DNA of 64,000 bases, from positions 1-64,000 of the forward strand of contig JAAYQU010000037.1 in assembly GCA_012519055.1 (NCBI GenBank), read 5' to 3'. Shown here one piece after another: positions 36,679 through 45,135 of the stretch. This stretch comes from Bacteroidales bacterium. GTDB lineage: Bacteria > Bacteroidota > Bacteroidia > Bacteroidales > Salinivirgaceae. A program made the translations under genes and the position numbers. The notes beneath the pieces are model-generated. The model was not told the origin of the DNA. It saw only the letters and a program-made list of their open reading frames with translations, and searched no databases. Numbering within the stretch: position 1 is the first letter of the stretch; the number at the start of each line of letters is the position of its first letter.

Positions 36679-37347
36679 TTAGACATTTTGTTCTGCGTTT
36701 TCGTTTACTGTTTTTTTATTTTTATCTATTGTTTTAAAAAATTTGCTTTGAAATAAAATTAGGTATATAACCCCGCAAGTTATTGCACTGTCAGCAATAT
36801 TGAAAACCGGACGGAAAAACAGAAAGTGCTTATTAGCCCAAAATGGAAACCACGATGGTAGATGTGTATCAATAATCGGAAAATAGAGCATATCAACTAC
36901 ATGTCCTTGAAATAGAGGCGCATAGCCACCGGCTGCGGGTAAAAATTCGGCTACTTGACCATAACTTGATGAAAAGAGAACTCCGTAAAAAACACTGTCG
37001 AAAATATTGCCCATTGCTCCCGCCAAGACAAGCGAAACGCCTACAATAACACCTTTTGGAGCGTTGTGCTTTTTAATTAAATAATTCAAATACCACAGTA
37101 TTCCAATAACAGCAGCAATTCTTATAAGTGTTAACACTATTTTCCCGAAAGTTCCACCGAATGCCATTCCAAAAGCCATTCCGGGATTTTCTGTAAAATG
37201 TATCAAAAACCAATTTCCAAAAACCGAGAACTCCTGCCCAATAACCATATTTGTTTTAACCAAGATTTTCGACACCTGATCGATTATCAATGTGGCTGAA
37301 ACAACTAATATTATAAGGTTTTTTGGTTTTTTAAAGTTTAACTTCAT
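36679..37347 (-). CDS. lspA: Lipoprotein signal peptidase (signal peptidase II)
   Basis: A 222-residue aspartic membrane peptidase that removes lipoprotein signal peptides. Four hydrophobic segments are visible. The conserved catalytic regions are ENPGMAFGMAF (about 53-63), AGAMGNIFDSVFYG (first Asp) and PVFNIADSAITCGV (second Asp). The protein is longer than the E. coli one (164) because of a periplasmic insertion between the catalytic blocks (about 122-165), a usual feature of Bacteroidota LspA. It lies between dksA-like and secDF genes, in a run conserved in the phylum. Confidence 0.95.
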   Translation of the reverse strand: MKLNFKKPKNLIILVVSATLIIDQVSKILVKTNMVIGQEFSVFGNWFLIHFTENPGMAFGMAFGGTFGKIVLTLIRIAAVIGILWYLNYLIKKHNAPKGVIVGVSLVLAGAMGNIFDSVFYGVLFSSSYGQVAEFLPAAGGYAPLFQGHVVDMLYFPIIDTHLPSWFPFWANKHFLFFRPVFNIADSAITCGVIYLILFQSKFFKTIDKNKKTVNENAEQNV

Positions 37348-37422
37348 AGAATCACAACAAATCTACATGCCTTACAATCATCTACTTGTATATCAAGTTT
37401 TGATTGGCATGTAATTTTAAGA

Positions 37423-37430
37423 CAAATTTA
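37423..37430 (-). promoter_or_regulatory. Putative -7 element of lspA
   Basis: TAAATTTG on the minus strand in the 96 bases between dksA-like and lspA genes; an 8-bp inverted repeat (TACATGCC/GGCATGTA, 37364-37371 and 37406-37413) would lie in the leader. No convincing -33. Confidence 0.35.
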
Positions 37431-37443
37431 TCCACAACAATAT

Positions 37444-37827
37444 TTAGTTTTTGTTTTGGGCATTTTTTGCTTCAATGCTCAATGTTGCATGTGGCACAGC
37501 CATTAAACGTTCCTTTGGAATTAGTTTTCCTGTCTCTCTGCAAACGCCGTATGTTTTGTTTTCAATACGCACTAAAGCAGCTTTCAAATGCTGAATAAAT
37601 TGCAGTTGTCGTTGTGCTAATCTGCTTGTCTCTTCTTTCGATAAAACAGCTGCCCCCTCTTCAAGCACCTTGAATGTTGGAGATGTATCTTGTGTATCAT
37701 TTCCATCGTTATGTGCAAGAGAATCACGTAATATTTCATAATCGTGCTGAGCCTGTTCTAACTTTTTTAGAATAACTTCCTTAAACTCGGCAAGTTCTTC
37801 TTCGGAGTATCTTGTTTTCTCGCTCAT
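37444..37827 (-). CDS. TraR/DksA-family protein with degenerate zinc finger
   Basis: A 127-residue homologue of DksA, the RNA-polymerase secondary-channel protein that works with ppGpp. An N-terminal coiled coil (about 8-85) is followed by the C-terminal finger region YGVCRETGKLIPKERLMAVPHATLS. Only one of the four zinc-binding cysteines of classic DksA remains; the others are replaced (T, V, H). Such reduced fingers are common in Bacteroidota members, which may not need zinc. It lies 19 bases behind ileS and is followed by lspA; co-transcription with ileS is likely. Confidence 0.88.
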   Translation of the reverse strand: MSEKTRYSEEELAEFKEVILKKLEQAQHDYEILRDSLAHNDGNDTQDTSPTFKVLEEGAAVLSKEETSRLAQRQLQFIQHLKAALVRIENKTYGVCRETGKLIPKERLMAVPHATLSIEAKNAQNKN

Positions 37828-37846
37828 TGCCCTTCCTCCTTATTTT

Positions 37847-40800
37847 TTAGTTAACTTTTTCGATTAATATTTGGGTTGTCAAATCTTCTTCCAACTCTAC
37901 ATCTTTAGCATCTTCAACTTCTTGATCATCAAAAAGTACTATTTCTGCTGCTAAGACTTGCGTTGAAATATATTCACTATGATTATTTACAGCCGTATCT
38001 ATTAGTTTGTGACGACGAATATACAACTTTATTTTATCAGTCACATCTAAACCGCTATCTTTTCGCATATTTTGAATACGATTAATCAACTCTCGTGCTA
38101 TTCCTTCATATCTAAGCTCTTCGCTTATCTGAATATCTAAGGCTACTGTAAGCTGACCTTCCGATGATACCGCCAATCCGGGAATATCTTCCGAAACTAT
38201 CTCAACATCATCAATTCCTATTTCAAACTCTCCTGACGCTCCTTGCAAAACAATTTTGTTTTCAGCTTCAATCTGATTGATTTGCTTTTGTGTCATTGCT
38301 GTGATTGTAGCTGCAACATCTTTCATCTGTTTGCCAAAGCGAGGTCCGAGCGTTTTAAAGTTTGGTTTTACTTTCTTAACCAAAATATCGTCTGAACTTA
38401 AGATATACTCAATTTCCTTAATATTTACCTCCGACAGTATAATGTTTTCAACCTCTGCGATATCATTTTTCATGCGCTCATCGAGTACAGGTATCAATAT
38501 TTTTTGTAGCGGTTGACGAACGCGTATATTGACTTTTCTTCTTAGACCCAAAATCATTGAAGATATTCGTTGAGCCAATTTCATTTTGCGCTCCAAGTCG
38601 GTATTAATCACCGAGTTATCCGCCTTTGGAAAATATGACAGGTGTACGCTTTGTGATTCTTTGCCTGCATTAGTTAAATCGCGGAATAATCTGTCTGAGA
38701 AGAATGGTGCTATAGGTGCCGACAATTGAGCAATTACCTTTAAACAGGTGTATAGTGTTTGGTATGCTGCAATTTTATCAGCGTTGTACTCTCCGCCCCA
38801 AAAACGTTTTCTGTTCAATCGAACGTACCAGTTACTTAAATCTTCATCAACAAAATTGGCAATCAAGCGTCCAGCACGTGTTGGCTCGTAGGTGTCGTAC
38901 AACTCTGTAACCTCTTTGATTAGAGAATTTAATCCGCTTAATACCCAACGGTCAATTTCCGGGCGATTTGCAACAGGTATTTGCTCTTCCTTGTTTGCAA
39001 AGCCGTCAACATTGGCATATAGCGCAAAGAATGAGTATGTATTATAAAGTGTGCCAAAAAACTTGCGACTTACCTCTGCAACTCCCTCAATATCAAACTT
39101 TAAGTTATCCCAAGGCTGCGAGTTTGTTATCATGTACCAACGAAGTGGGTCGGCACCGTATTGATCAATAACTATAAACGGGTCAACGGCATTGCCAAGT
39201 CGCTTGGACATTTTATTTCCATTTTTATCTAACACCAAACCGTTGCTGACAATGTTTTTGAACGATACGCTATCACTTATTATCGTGGCGATTGCGTGAA
39301 GCGTAAAAAACCAACCACGAGTTTGATCAACGCCTTCGGCTATAAAATCTGCCGGAAATAGTTTGTCGAAATTCTCCCTGTTTTCAAATGGATAGTGCCA
39401 CTGCGCATAAGGCATTGCGCCCGAATCGAACCAAACGTCTATTAGGTCTAACTCGCGTTGCATTGGTTGCCCTGTTTCGCTTACCAACAAAATATCATCG
39501 ACAAATGGGCGGTGAAGGTCTATTTTTTCGTAGTTCTCTTTAGAGTAATCGCCAACGGTAAATCCTTTTAACGGATTCTTTTTCATAACGCCCTTAGTAA
39601 CAGCCTTCTCAATTTCTGAATACAACTCCTCGACTGAGCCAATACATTTAATCTCTTTCCTGTCGGCTGACATCCAGATAGGTAGCGGTGTTCCCCAGTA
39701 GCGTGAACGAGAAAGGTTCCAATCTACAAGGTTTTCTAACCATTTACCGAAACGTCCCTCGCCTGTAGATTGCGGTTTCCAGTTGATTGTCTTGTTCAAC
39801 TCAATCATTCTGTCCTTTACTGCGGTGGTCTTAATAAACCAAGAATCAAGAGGATAGTACAGAATAGGTTTGTCCGTGCGCCAGCAGTGTGGATAGTTGT
39901 GGACATATTTCTCTATTCTAAATGCCTTGTTCTCTTTTTTAAGCATTACGCTTATATCAACATCGGTATTCTCTTCCGACTTTCCGTCCCATGCAGGGTC
40001 GTATTCGTTTTTAACATATCGTCCGGCAAAATCGCGATATGTGTTTATATCAACATATTTTTTTACAAAATCGTCGTCTAAATCCTCAATGCGATAAAAT
40101 CTCCCTTTTCTGTCAACCATTGGTTCGGGGGCTAACGCTTTGTCTCTCAATATCAGAGGAGATATGCCGTACTGTTTGGCAACGCGGTCGTCATCGGCAC
40201 CGAAAGTTGGCGCGATGTGGACAATTCCGGTTCCCTCTTCTGTTGTAACAAAATCACCAACAATTACCTTAAAGGCGTTGCCTTCGGGTTTAATCCATGG
40301 TATAAGCTGGTTGTAGCTTATACCCTCTAACTCTTTTCCTGTGAATTTGGCTAATACTTTAAACGGAATTTTTTTATCGCCCGTATTGTACTCATTCATA
40401 GGGATTTCAGCATTTGCAGGGCTGAAATATGTGTCTAACTTATCTTCTGATAATATTACCGAAATAGGCTCGCCTGTATAGGGATTAAATGATTTGACAA
40501 AAACATAGTTGATGTTTGCTCCTACAGCCAAAGCTGTGTTAGACGGCAGTGTCCAAGGTGTTGTCGTCCAGGCTAATATATAAACCTCTGTATCGGTTTT
40601 GTCAAAAAGTATTGATGATTTTTTATCTTTAATGACTGAGAATTGCGCAACAACCGTTGTGTCTTTTACATCACGATAGCAACCGGGCTGGTTCAACTCG
40701 TGGGTACTTAATCCTGTTCCTGCGGCGGGTGAAAAAGGTTGAATGGTTTTGCCCTTGTATAGCAATCCTTTATTAAATATCTCTTTCAGCAGGTACCACA

Positions 40801-41281
40801 ATGTTTCGATATAACGGTTATCGTAAGTGATATATGGGTTATCCATATCAACCCAGTATCCCATTTTATCGGTAAGCTCTTCCCATGCGTCTGTAAAGCG
40901 CATAACGTCAACGCGACAGTGGTTGTTGTACTCCTCAATAGATATGGTTTTTCCGATATCCTCTTTGGTGATTCCGAGCGATTTTTCAACTCCAAGCTCT
41001 ACAGGAAGTCCGTGAGTATCCCACCCTGCTTTTCTATCGACTCTAAATCCCTGCATTGTTTTGTAACGGCAGAAAACGTCTTTAATGGCGCGCGCCATAA
41101 CGTGGTGGATTCCGGGCATTCCGTTTGCCGATGGCGGTCCCTCGAAGAAGATATATTCAGGACCATCTTTTCGTGTCTCTAAACTTTGTTCGAATGCCTT
41201 TTCACTCTCCCACTGTTTTAGTATCTCTTTGTTTACAGATGGCAGGTCAAGTCCTTTGTACTCTTTGTATTTCCTTGTCAT
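37847..41281 (-). CDS. ileS: Isoleucyl-tRNA synthetase
   Basis: Class I aminoacyl-tRNA synthetase charging tRNA-Ile; 1,144 residues. The HIGH-type motif reads GPPSANGMPGIHHVMARA (about 48-65), the KMSKS motif appears as NKMSKRLGN, and the CP1 editing domain with WTTTPWTLPSNTALAV is present. The ATG at 41281 is favoured because an in-frame TTG at 41305 would leave almost no leader after the promoter at 41314-41343. The length and the KMSKR variant fit the eukaryote-like IleRS2 type found in this phylum. Confidence 0.97.
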   Translation of the reverse strand: MTRKYKEYKGLDLPSVNKEILKQWESEKAFEQSLETRKDGPEYIFFEGPPSANGMPGIHHVMARAIKDVFCRYKTMQGFRVDRKAGWDTHGLPVELGVEKSLGITKEDIGKTISIEEYNNHCRVDVMRFTDAWEELTDKMGYWVDMDNPYITYDNRYIETLWYLLKEIFNKGLLYKGKTIQPFSPAAGTGLSTHELNQPGCYRDVKDTTVVAQFSVIKDKKSSILFDKTDTEVYILAWTTTPWTLPSNTALAVGANINYVFVKSFNPYTGEPISVILSEDKLDTYFSPANAEIPMNEYNTGDKKIPFKVLAKFTGKELEGISYNQLIPWIKPEGNAFKVIVGDFVTTEEGTGIVHIAPTFGADDDRVAKQYGISPLILRDKALAPEPMVDRKGRFYRIEDLDDDFVKKYVDINTYRDFAGRYVKNEYDPAWDGKSEENTDVDISVMLKKENKAFRIEKYVHNYPHCWRTDKPILYYPLDSWFIKTTAVKDRMIELNKTINWKPQSTGEGRFGKWLENLVDWNLSRSRYWGTPLPIWMSADRKEIKCIGSVEELYSEIEKAVTKGVMKKNPLKGFTVGDYSKENYEKIDLHRPFVDDILLVSETGQPMQRELDLIDVWFDSGAMPYAQWHYPFENRENFDKLFPADFIAEGVDQTRGWFFTLHAIATIISDSVSFKNIVSNGLVLDKNGNKMSKRLGNAVDPFIVIDQYGADPLRWYMITNSQPWDNLKFDIEGVAEVSRKFFGTLYNTYSFFALYANVDGFANKEEQIPVANRPEIDRWVLSGLNSLIKEVTELYDTYEPTRAGRLIANFVDEDLSNWYVRLNRKRFWGGEYNADKIAAYQTLYTCLKVIAQLSAPIAPFFSDRLFRDLTNAGKESQSVHLSYFPKADNSVINTDLERKMKLAQRISSMILGLRRKVNIRVRQPLQKILIPVLDERMKNDIAEVENIILSEVNIKEIEYILSSDDILVKKVKPNFKTLGPRFGKQMKDVAATITAMTQKQINQIEAENKIVLQGASGEFEIGIDDVEIVSEDIPGLAVSSEGQLTVALDIQISEELRYEGIARELINRIQNMRKDSGLDVTDKIKLYIRRHKLIDTAVNNHSEYISTQVLAAEIVLFDDQEVEDAKDVELEEDLTTQILIEKVN

Positions 41282-41313
41282 GAGAATTGTATATGCTTGT
41301 ATCAAAAATTCGG

Positions 41314-41343
41314 CAAATATACGAATTTACGGTTTAAATGCAA
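41314..41343 (-). promoter_or_regulatory. Bacteroidota-type promoter of ileS
   Basis: On the minus strand TTG (41343-41341), a 19-base spacer and TATATTTG (41321-41314) match the consensus; transcription would start near 41307, giving a leader of about 25 bases before the ATG at 41281. Confidence 0.7.
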
Positions 41344-41584
41344 GGGGGTTTTGGGATTTATAGTAAACGGAGTTGTTGGTTTGTATTAGCTACCTAAATT
41401 GTCGGACAGTATTATAGGAAATAAACTGTAAATTTGTAGCAATAAAGAAGAGAACTTTCTGCAAAAACGATACACGAATTATTAGTTTTACGTTTAGGAT
41501 TGTATTATATTTGTTTCGTAAATTATACGTTAGCACCAATTAAAACAACGAACCAAACAACAGTCATAAATAGAAAATATTAAA
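41344..41584 (+). promoter_or_regulatory. Non-coding region and promoter ahead of mrr
   Basis: The 303-base gap between ileS and mrr holds the ileS promoter on its left side. Further right, TATATTTG at 41506-41513 is an exact -7 element for mrr, with only weak T-rich sequence (TTTTA, 41486-41490) at the -33 place. GTTAGCACCA at 41529-41538 lies in the presumed leader and is repeated inverted right after the mrr stop. Nothing else is recognisable. Confidence 0.5.
41529..41538 (+). repeat. Left 10-base inverted repeat flanking mrr
   Basis: GTTAGCACCA is the exact reverse complement of TGGTGCTAAC at 42525-42534. The pair encloses the mrr gene with 46 bases before its ATG and 1 base after its stop, suggesting cassette boundaries. 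Confidence 0.55.
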
Positions 41585-42523
41585 ATGGCAATACCTGACT
41601 TTCAATCATTTTTTTATCCCGTTTTGAAATATAGTTCAGAACACAACGAAATTTCTTTGAACGAAATACGCGAGTTTTTAACTCATTATTTTTCTCTGAC
41701 AGATGAAGATAAAGCTGAACGAATTCCAAGCGGGACACAGACAAAATTTGACAATCGTATTTATTGGACAAAAAGTTATTTTTCAAAAGCCAAGCTAATT
41801 GAAAATACAAAGCGTTCACATTTCAAAATAACTGATAGAGGACGCAGTTTTTTGAAAAAGTTTACCAACTATATTTCAATCAACGACTTAAAAACTATTG
41901 ATGAGTTTAGAGAATTTAACGAAGGAACAACTTCAACAAATGAACAAGGTACAAAAATCACAGATACAACAGTAACTGAAACTGTTACGAACATTGAAAC
42001 AAAAACCCCACTAGAAAGACTTGAAGAAAGTTACCAGTTCATAAAACGTGAATTAGCTTCTGACCTTTTAGAAAAAATTCGTGTAAACACTTGGCAGTTT
42101 TTTGAAGACTTAGTTATTGACCTAATGGTAAAAATGGGTTATGGTGGTTCACGAAACAAAGCAGGCGAATCTATCAAAAGAAGAAATGACGAAGGCATTG
42201 ATGGAATCATAAATGAAGACAAACTTGGCTTAGACGTAATTTACTTACAGGCAAAAATGTGGAAAGAAGAAACGAATATTGGACGACCAGAAATTCAAAA
42301 ATTTGTCGGTGCTTTACACGGACAACGAGCAAAAAAAGGGGTTTTCATAACGACAAGTTCTTTCGCAAAAACTGCAATTGACTATGTAAAATCAATAGAC
42401 CCTAAAGTTATTCTTATTGACGGAGAAACTTTGGCGAATTTAATGATTGAATATAATGTTGGCGTGACACCAATTGAAACGTATCAAATTAAAAAATTAG
42501 ACTTGGACTATTTTGAACAATAA
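41585..42523 (+). CDS. mrr: Mrr-like restriction endonuclease
   Basis: A 312-residue Mrr-type restriction protein, expected to cut DNA carrying foreign methylation (type IV restriction). Residues 1-95 form the Mrr N-terminal winged-helix-like domain (SLNEIREFLTHYFSLTDEDK, RIYWTKSYFSKAKLIENTKR). A linker follows, then the nuclease domain from about 150: WQFFEDLVIDLMVKMGYGG, the catalytic core DEGIDGIINEDKLG (about 200-215) and YLQAKMW with the QxK form of the PD-(D/E)xK motif (about 220-226). It sits alone between housekeeping genes, flanked by inverted repeats, and looks horizontally acquired. Confidence 0.93.
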   Translation: MAIPDFQSFFYPVLKYSSEHNEISLNEIREFLTHYFSLTDEDKAERIPSGTQTKFDNRIYWTKSYFSKAKLIENTKRSHFKITDRGRSFLKKFTNYISINDLKTIDEFREFNEGTTSTNEQGTKITDTTVTETVTNIETKTPLERLEESYQFIKRELASDLLEKIRVNTWQFFEDLVIDLMVKMGYGGSRNKAGESIKRRNDEGIDGIINEDKLGLDVIYLQAKMWKEETNIGRPEIQKFVGALHGQRAKKGVFITTSSFAKTAIDYVKSIDPKVILIDGETLANLMIEYNVGVTPIETYQIKKLDLDYFEQ

Positions 42524-42524
42524 C

Positions 42525-42661
42525 TGGTGCTAACACGGGTTTTGCGTCATGCGGGGTTAGTTGCAAATTTAAAGTTTTGTCGCCCGCACCAGCGTTCGCC
42601 TCGTGTTGACAGGACTTCGTCCCGCAAACCAGCCCGAACGCAAACCCCCGTCCGTTACCCC
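42525..42661 (+). repeat. GC-rich imperfect palindrome after mrr, attC-like or cassette end
   Basis: About 137 bases, much more GC-rich than the surroundings. The outer arms pair imperfectly: GCTAACACGGGTTTTGCGT on the left with ACGCAAACCCCCGTCCGTTA on the right. Inner sequence includes small hairpins such as GGACTTCGTCC. Length, folding and arms ending in CTAAC/GTTA recall integron attC sites, but the consensus cores RYYYAAC and GTTRRRY are not matched exactly and no integrase is present. The sequence contains a short open frame that I regard as chance. Confidence 0.5.
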
Positions 42662-42680
42662 AAAACTACTACACAAAACA

Positions 42681-42715
42681 AAAGGGGGCTAACCCAATAT
42701 AAAGCAACCCCCTTT
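42681..42715. terminator. Terminator at the end of the kam operon
   Basis: An 8-bp stem AAAGGGGG / CCCCCTTT, extended inside by GCT/AGC with a small bulge, lies 26 bases past the kamE stop. Read on the minus strand it is followed by TTTTGTTTTG. It could stop transcription from the mrr side as well. Confidence 0.7.
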
Positions 42716-42740
42716 CTTTATTCTATAAACTTTTACATTT

Positions 42741-43526
42741 CTACCCCCTCCTCTTAACAAACTCCTGAGCAATAAACGACGCCACATCATCAGCATAGGT
42801 GTTCATGCCGAAACCTGCATCGTAGCCAAGCTCTTTGGCTAACTCGTGCGAAATGCGTGGACCTCCGCAACAGAGTATTACCTTGCTTCGTAAGCCTTCG
42901 GCTTCTAACATCTCTACTAACTCTACCATATTATGTATATGCACATCTTTTTGTGTAACCGTTTGAGATACTAATAGTGCATCGGCTTTTAGCTCAATTG
43001 CTTTAGCAATAAACTCCTCGTTTGCTACCTGACTTCCTAAGTTATGCGCTTCAAAACCCTCGTAACGCTCTAATCCGAAATGTCCGGCGTAGCCTTTCAT
43101 GTTCATAATGGCGTCAATACCAACTGTGTGCGCATCGGTGCCTGTGCTTGCTCCAATTACTATAAGTTTACGACCGATGTTCTCTTTTATATATTGGTCT
43201 GTTTCAGCCATATCCCATGTTGTTGACTCAACCTTAGGGACGTGTATTGAAGTATAATCAACCGTGTGCACGCATTTGCCATAACAGTTGAAGAAAGTAT
43301 ATCCTGGGGTTAGCTCCTTGTAGAATACCACTTGTGGCTCGTCGAAACCCATTTTTTTCATTAAAAGTTTTGCTGCCTCAATAGCCTCGTTACCGGCAGG
43401 AACGGGCAAAGTAAAGCTAAGTTGCGTTTTGCCGTCGTTCATGGTATCGCCATAAGGCTTTATGTTTTTAAGATCAAGCGTAGTGTCAAACGTACGCTCC
43501 TCCATTGAATATAAACCTCCGCTCAT
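42741..43526 (-). CDS. kamE: Lysine 5,6-aminomutase beta subunit
   Basis: Cobalamin- and PLP-binding subunit of lysine 5,6-aminomutase, which moves the terminal amino group of beta-lysine from C6 to C5 to give 3,5-diaminohexanoate. In the 261-residue protein the B12 motif DxHxxG is Asp131-Ala-His133-Thr-Val-Gly136, and Lys144 follows. These match the numbering of the cobalt ligand His133 and the PLP lysine Lys144 known for the clostridial enzyme, so the active site is intact. It follows kamD by 22 bases and is the last gene of the operon, before a terminator. Confidence 0.95.
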   Translation of the reverse strand: MSGGLYSMEERTFDTTLDLKNIKPYGDTMNDGKTQLSFTLPVPAGNEAIEAAKLLMKKMGFDEPQVVFYKELTPGYTFFNCYGKCVHTVDYTSIHVPKVESTTWDMAETDQYIKENIGRKLIVIGASTGTDAHTVGIDAIMNMKGYAGHFGLERYEGFEAHNLGSQVANEEFIAKAIELKADALLVSQTVTQKDVHIHNMVELVEMLEAEGLRSKVILCCGGPRISHELAKELGYDAGFGMNTYADDVASFIAQEFVKRRG

Positions 43527-43548
43527 TTTTGTTCAGATTTTATATGAT

Positions 43549-45105
43549 TTATTTTCTATTCTTCATTAATTCAATAAACGGGTTGCTATAGTTTGCACCT
43601 CGTTCTACAACTCCATCAAGTCCTTTACCACCTGTACGCGGGCGTTTTACAGCACCAAACTTACCTTGCTCCAAAGCATTAAACAAACCTTCTGTTTCCA
43701 GCACCTCTAAAAGTTTGATAGCATTTTCGAGTACCTCTTTTGCTCTATTGCGGATTATACCGCCCTCTTTAAACTCAACCTCGCTACCAAGATCTTTCAT
43801 ATTGTTGAAAATATATTTGGCGTTCTCAATAGCAAGATATCTGTCCGACATAAACGGTGTATGAACAGCCTCGGTAAGCATTCCCAAAAGCTGTATCCCT
43901 TGACCTGTCCAGATTGATATTTGATTGAAAAGAGCGTTCTGTACGTGCCCTAAGAAAATATTACCTGTCATAAACTTTGTTGGTGGCATATATTTAAGTG
44001 GTGCTTTCGGGAAAATCTCGCGAGTCATCTGCGCCTGCGCCAGTTCGTAAAGAAAACCGTTTTCAAGTTTCGGATCCATCTCAAAGGCGTGTCCAAGCCC
44101 CATTTGCTCCTCGGGCAATGCTGCTGAAAGTGCCAGCTGTTCGTTAATTAGGTCGGATGCGAGCACCGTGTGTGCCTCATCGTAGGCGTCAGCAGTGGTA
44201 AGATAGTTGTCCTCGCCTGTATTGATAATAACTCCGGCGTATCCGTTAATAATCCTCGAAAAATACTGGTCAACAAGCGTACGCTGCATATTGATATCGC
44301 GGAAGAGGATACCATAAAGAGCGTCGTTAAGCATAACGTCAAGACCCTCTAAGGCTCCCATTGCTGCTATCTCAGGCATACAAAGACCTGAACAATAGTT
44401 ACATAGGCGAATATATCTACCGACCTCTTCACCAACCTCGTCTAAAGCTTTACGCATAATGCGGAAGTTCTCCTGAGTTGCATAAGTTCCGCCGAAACCC
44501 TCGGTTGTAGCGCCGTAGGGCACATAGTCCAACAAACTTTGCCCTGTTGTTCGGATAACTGCAATAATATCAGCACCTTGACGTGCGGCGGCTTGCGCTT
44601 GAACAACGTCTTCGTAGATATTTCCGGTGGCTACGATAACATATAAGTATGGTCGCGCTCCTTCGCCAATTGTTTCCAAATAGTGTTCGCGCCGTGCTTT
44701 GCGTTTTTTTATACGATTGAGCGTCTCTGTAATAATTGGTTCAAGTGCCTTATTAATCTTCTCTTGGGGGTTAATTTTAAGGGTCGTCAAATCCAATTTT
44801 CCTGCGTTAACCTGCTCTGCTATTTGCTGTGGGGTCAATCCTGTTTCAATAATAGCATTCCCTATATAGAAGATAACTCCCTGTCCGAGAACACCTTTAT
44901 CTTTCAGTGAGTCGACCACGATATTTGGCAGAGGCACGGCGTTTTCGTCAATTCCGTCAATACCTAACAGTCGGCACAATGTGCGCTCAACAGCGACTGT
45001 CGTATAATTTTCCACAAAATTTTGAACATCGTCAGCAATATTTCTGGCGAGGCTCCTGGCGTACTCCACTCGTTTAAAATCGAGTCCTAATTTACTGTTC
45101 TGCAT
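43549..45105 (-). CDS. kamD: Lysine 5,6-aminomutase alpha subunit
   Basis: The 518-residue large subunit of lysine 5,6-aminomutase, a TIM-barrel protein that binds the lysine-derived substrate and pairs with KamE. Family segments include YLYVIVATGNIYEDVVQAQA and QGADIIAVIRTTGQSLLDYVPYGATTEGFGGTYATQ (about 160-215), and SGLCMPEIAAMGALEGLDVMLNDALYGI, followed by ERGANYSNPFIELM at the C-terminus. Length fits the family (about 515-520). It lies between kamC (30 bases upstream) and kamE (22 bases downstream). Confidence 0.95.
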   Translation of the reverse strand: MQNSKLGLDFKRVEYARSLARNIADDVQNFVENYTTVAVERTLCRLLGIDGIDENAVPLPNIVVDSLKDKGVLGQGVIFYIGNAIIETGLTPQQIAEQVNAGKLDLTTLKINPQEKINKALEPIITETLNRIKKRKARREHYLETIGEGARPYLYVIVATGNIYEDVVQAQAAARQGADIIAVIRTTGQSLLDYVPYGATTEGFGGTYATQENFRIMRKALDEVGEEVGRYIRLCNYCSGLCMPEIAAMGALEGLDVMLNDALYGILFRDINMQRTLVDQYFSRIINGYAGVIINTGEDNYLTTADAYDEAHTVLASDLINEQLALSAALPEEQMGLGHAFEMDPKLENGFLYELAQAQMTREIFPKAPLKYMPPTKFMTGNIFLGHVQNALFNQISIWTGQGIQLLGMLTEAVHTPFMSDRYLAIENAKYIFNNMKDLGSEVEFKEGGIIRNRAKEVLENAIKLLEVLETEGLFNALEQGKFGAVKRPRTGGKGLDGVVERGANYSNPFIELMKNRK

Positions 45106-45135
45106 ATTATATTATTATTAATCTGACTTTCTAAC

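Noticed and set aside
42525-42661. Calling the palindrome a true integron attC site
   Set aside because: The consensus cores RYYYAAC and GTTRRRY are not matched exactly, no integrase or second cassette is visible, and the sequence left of mrr lacks a matching palindrome. Kept as attC-like only.
42527-42757. 76-codon plus-strand open frame right after mrr
   Set aside because: It lies wholly in the GC-rich palindrome and terminator, is rich in Arg/Pro/Thr as expected from that base composition, overlaps the kamE 3' end and resembles nothing known.
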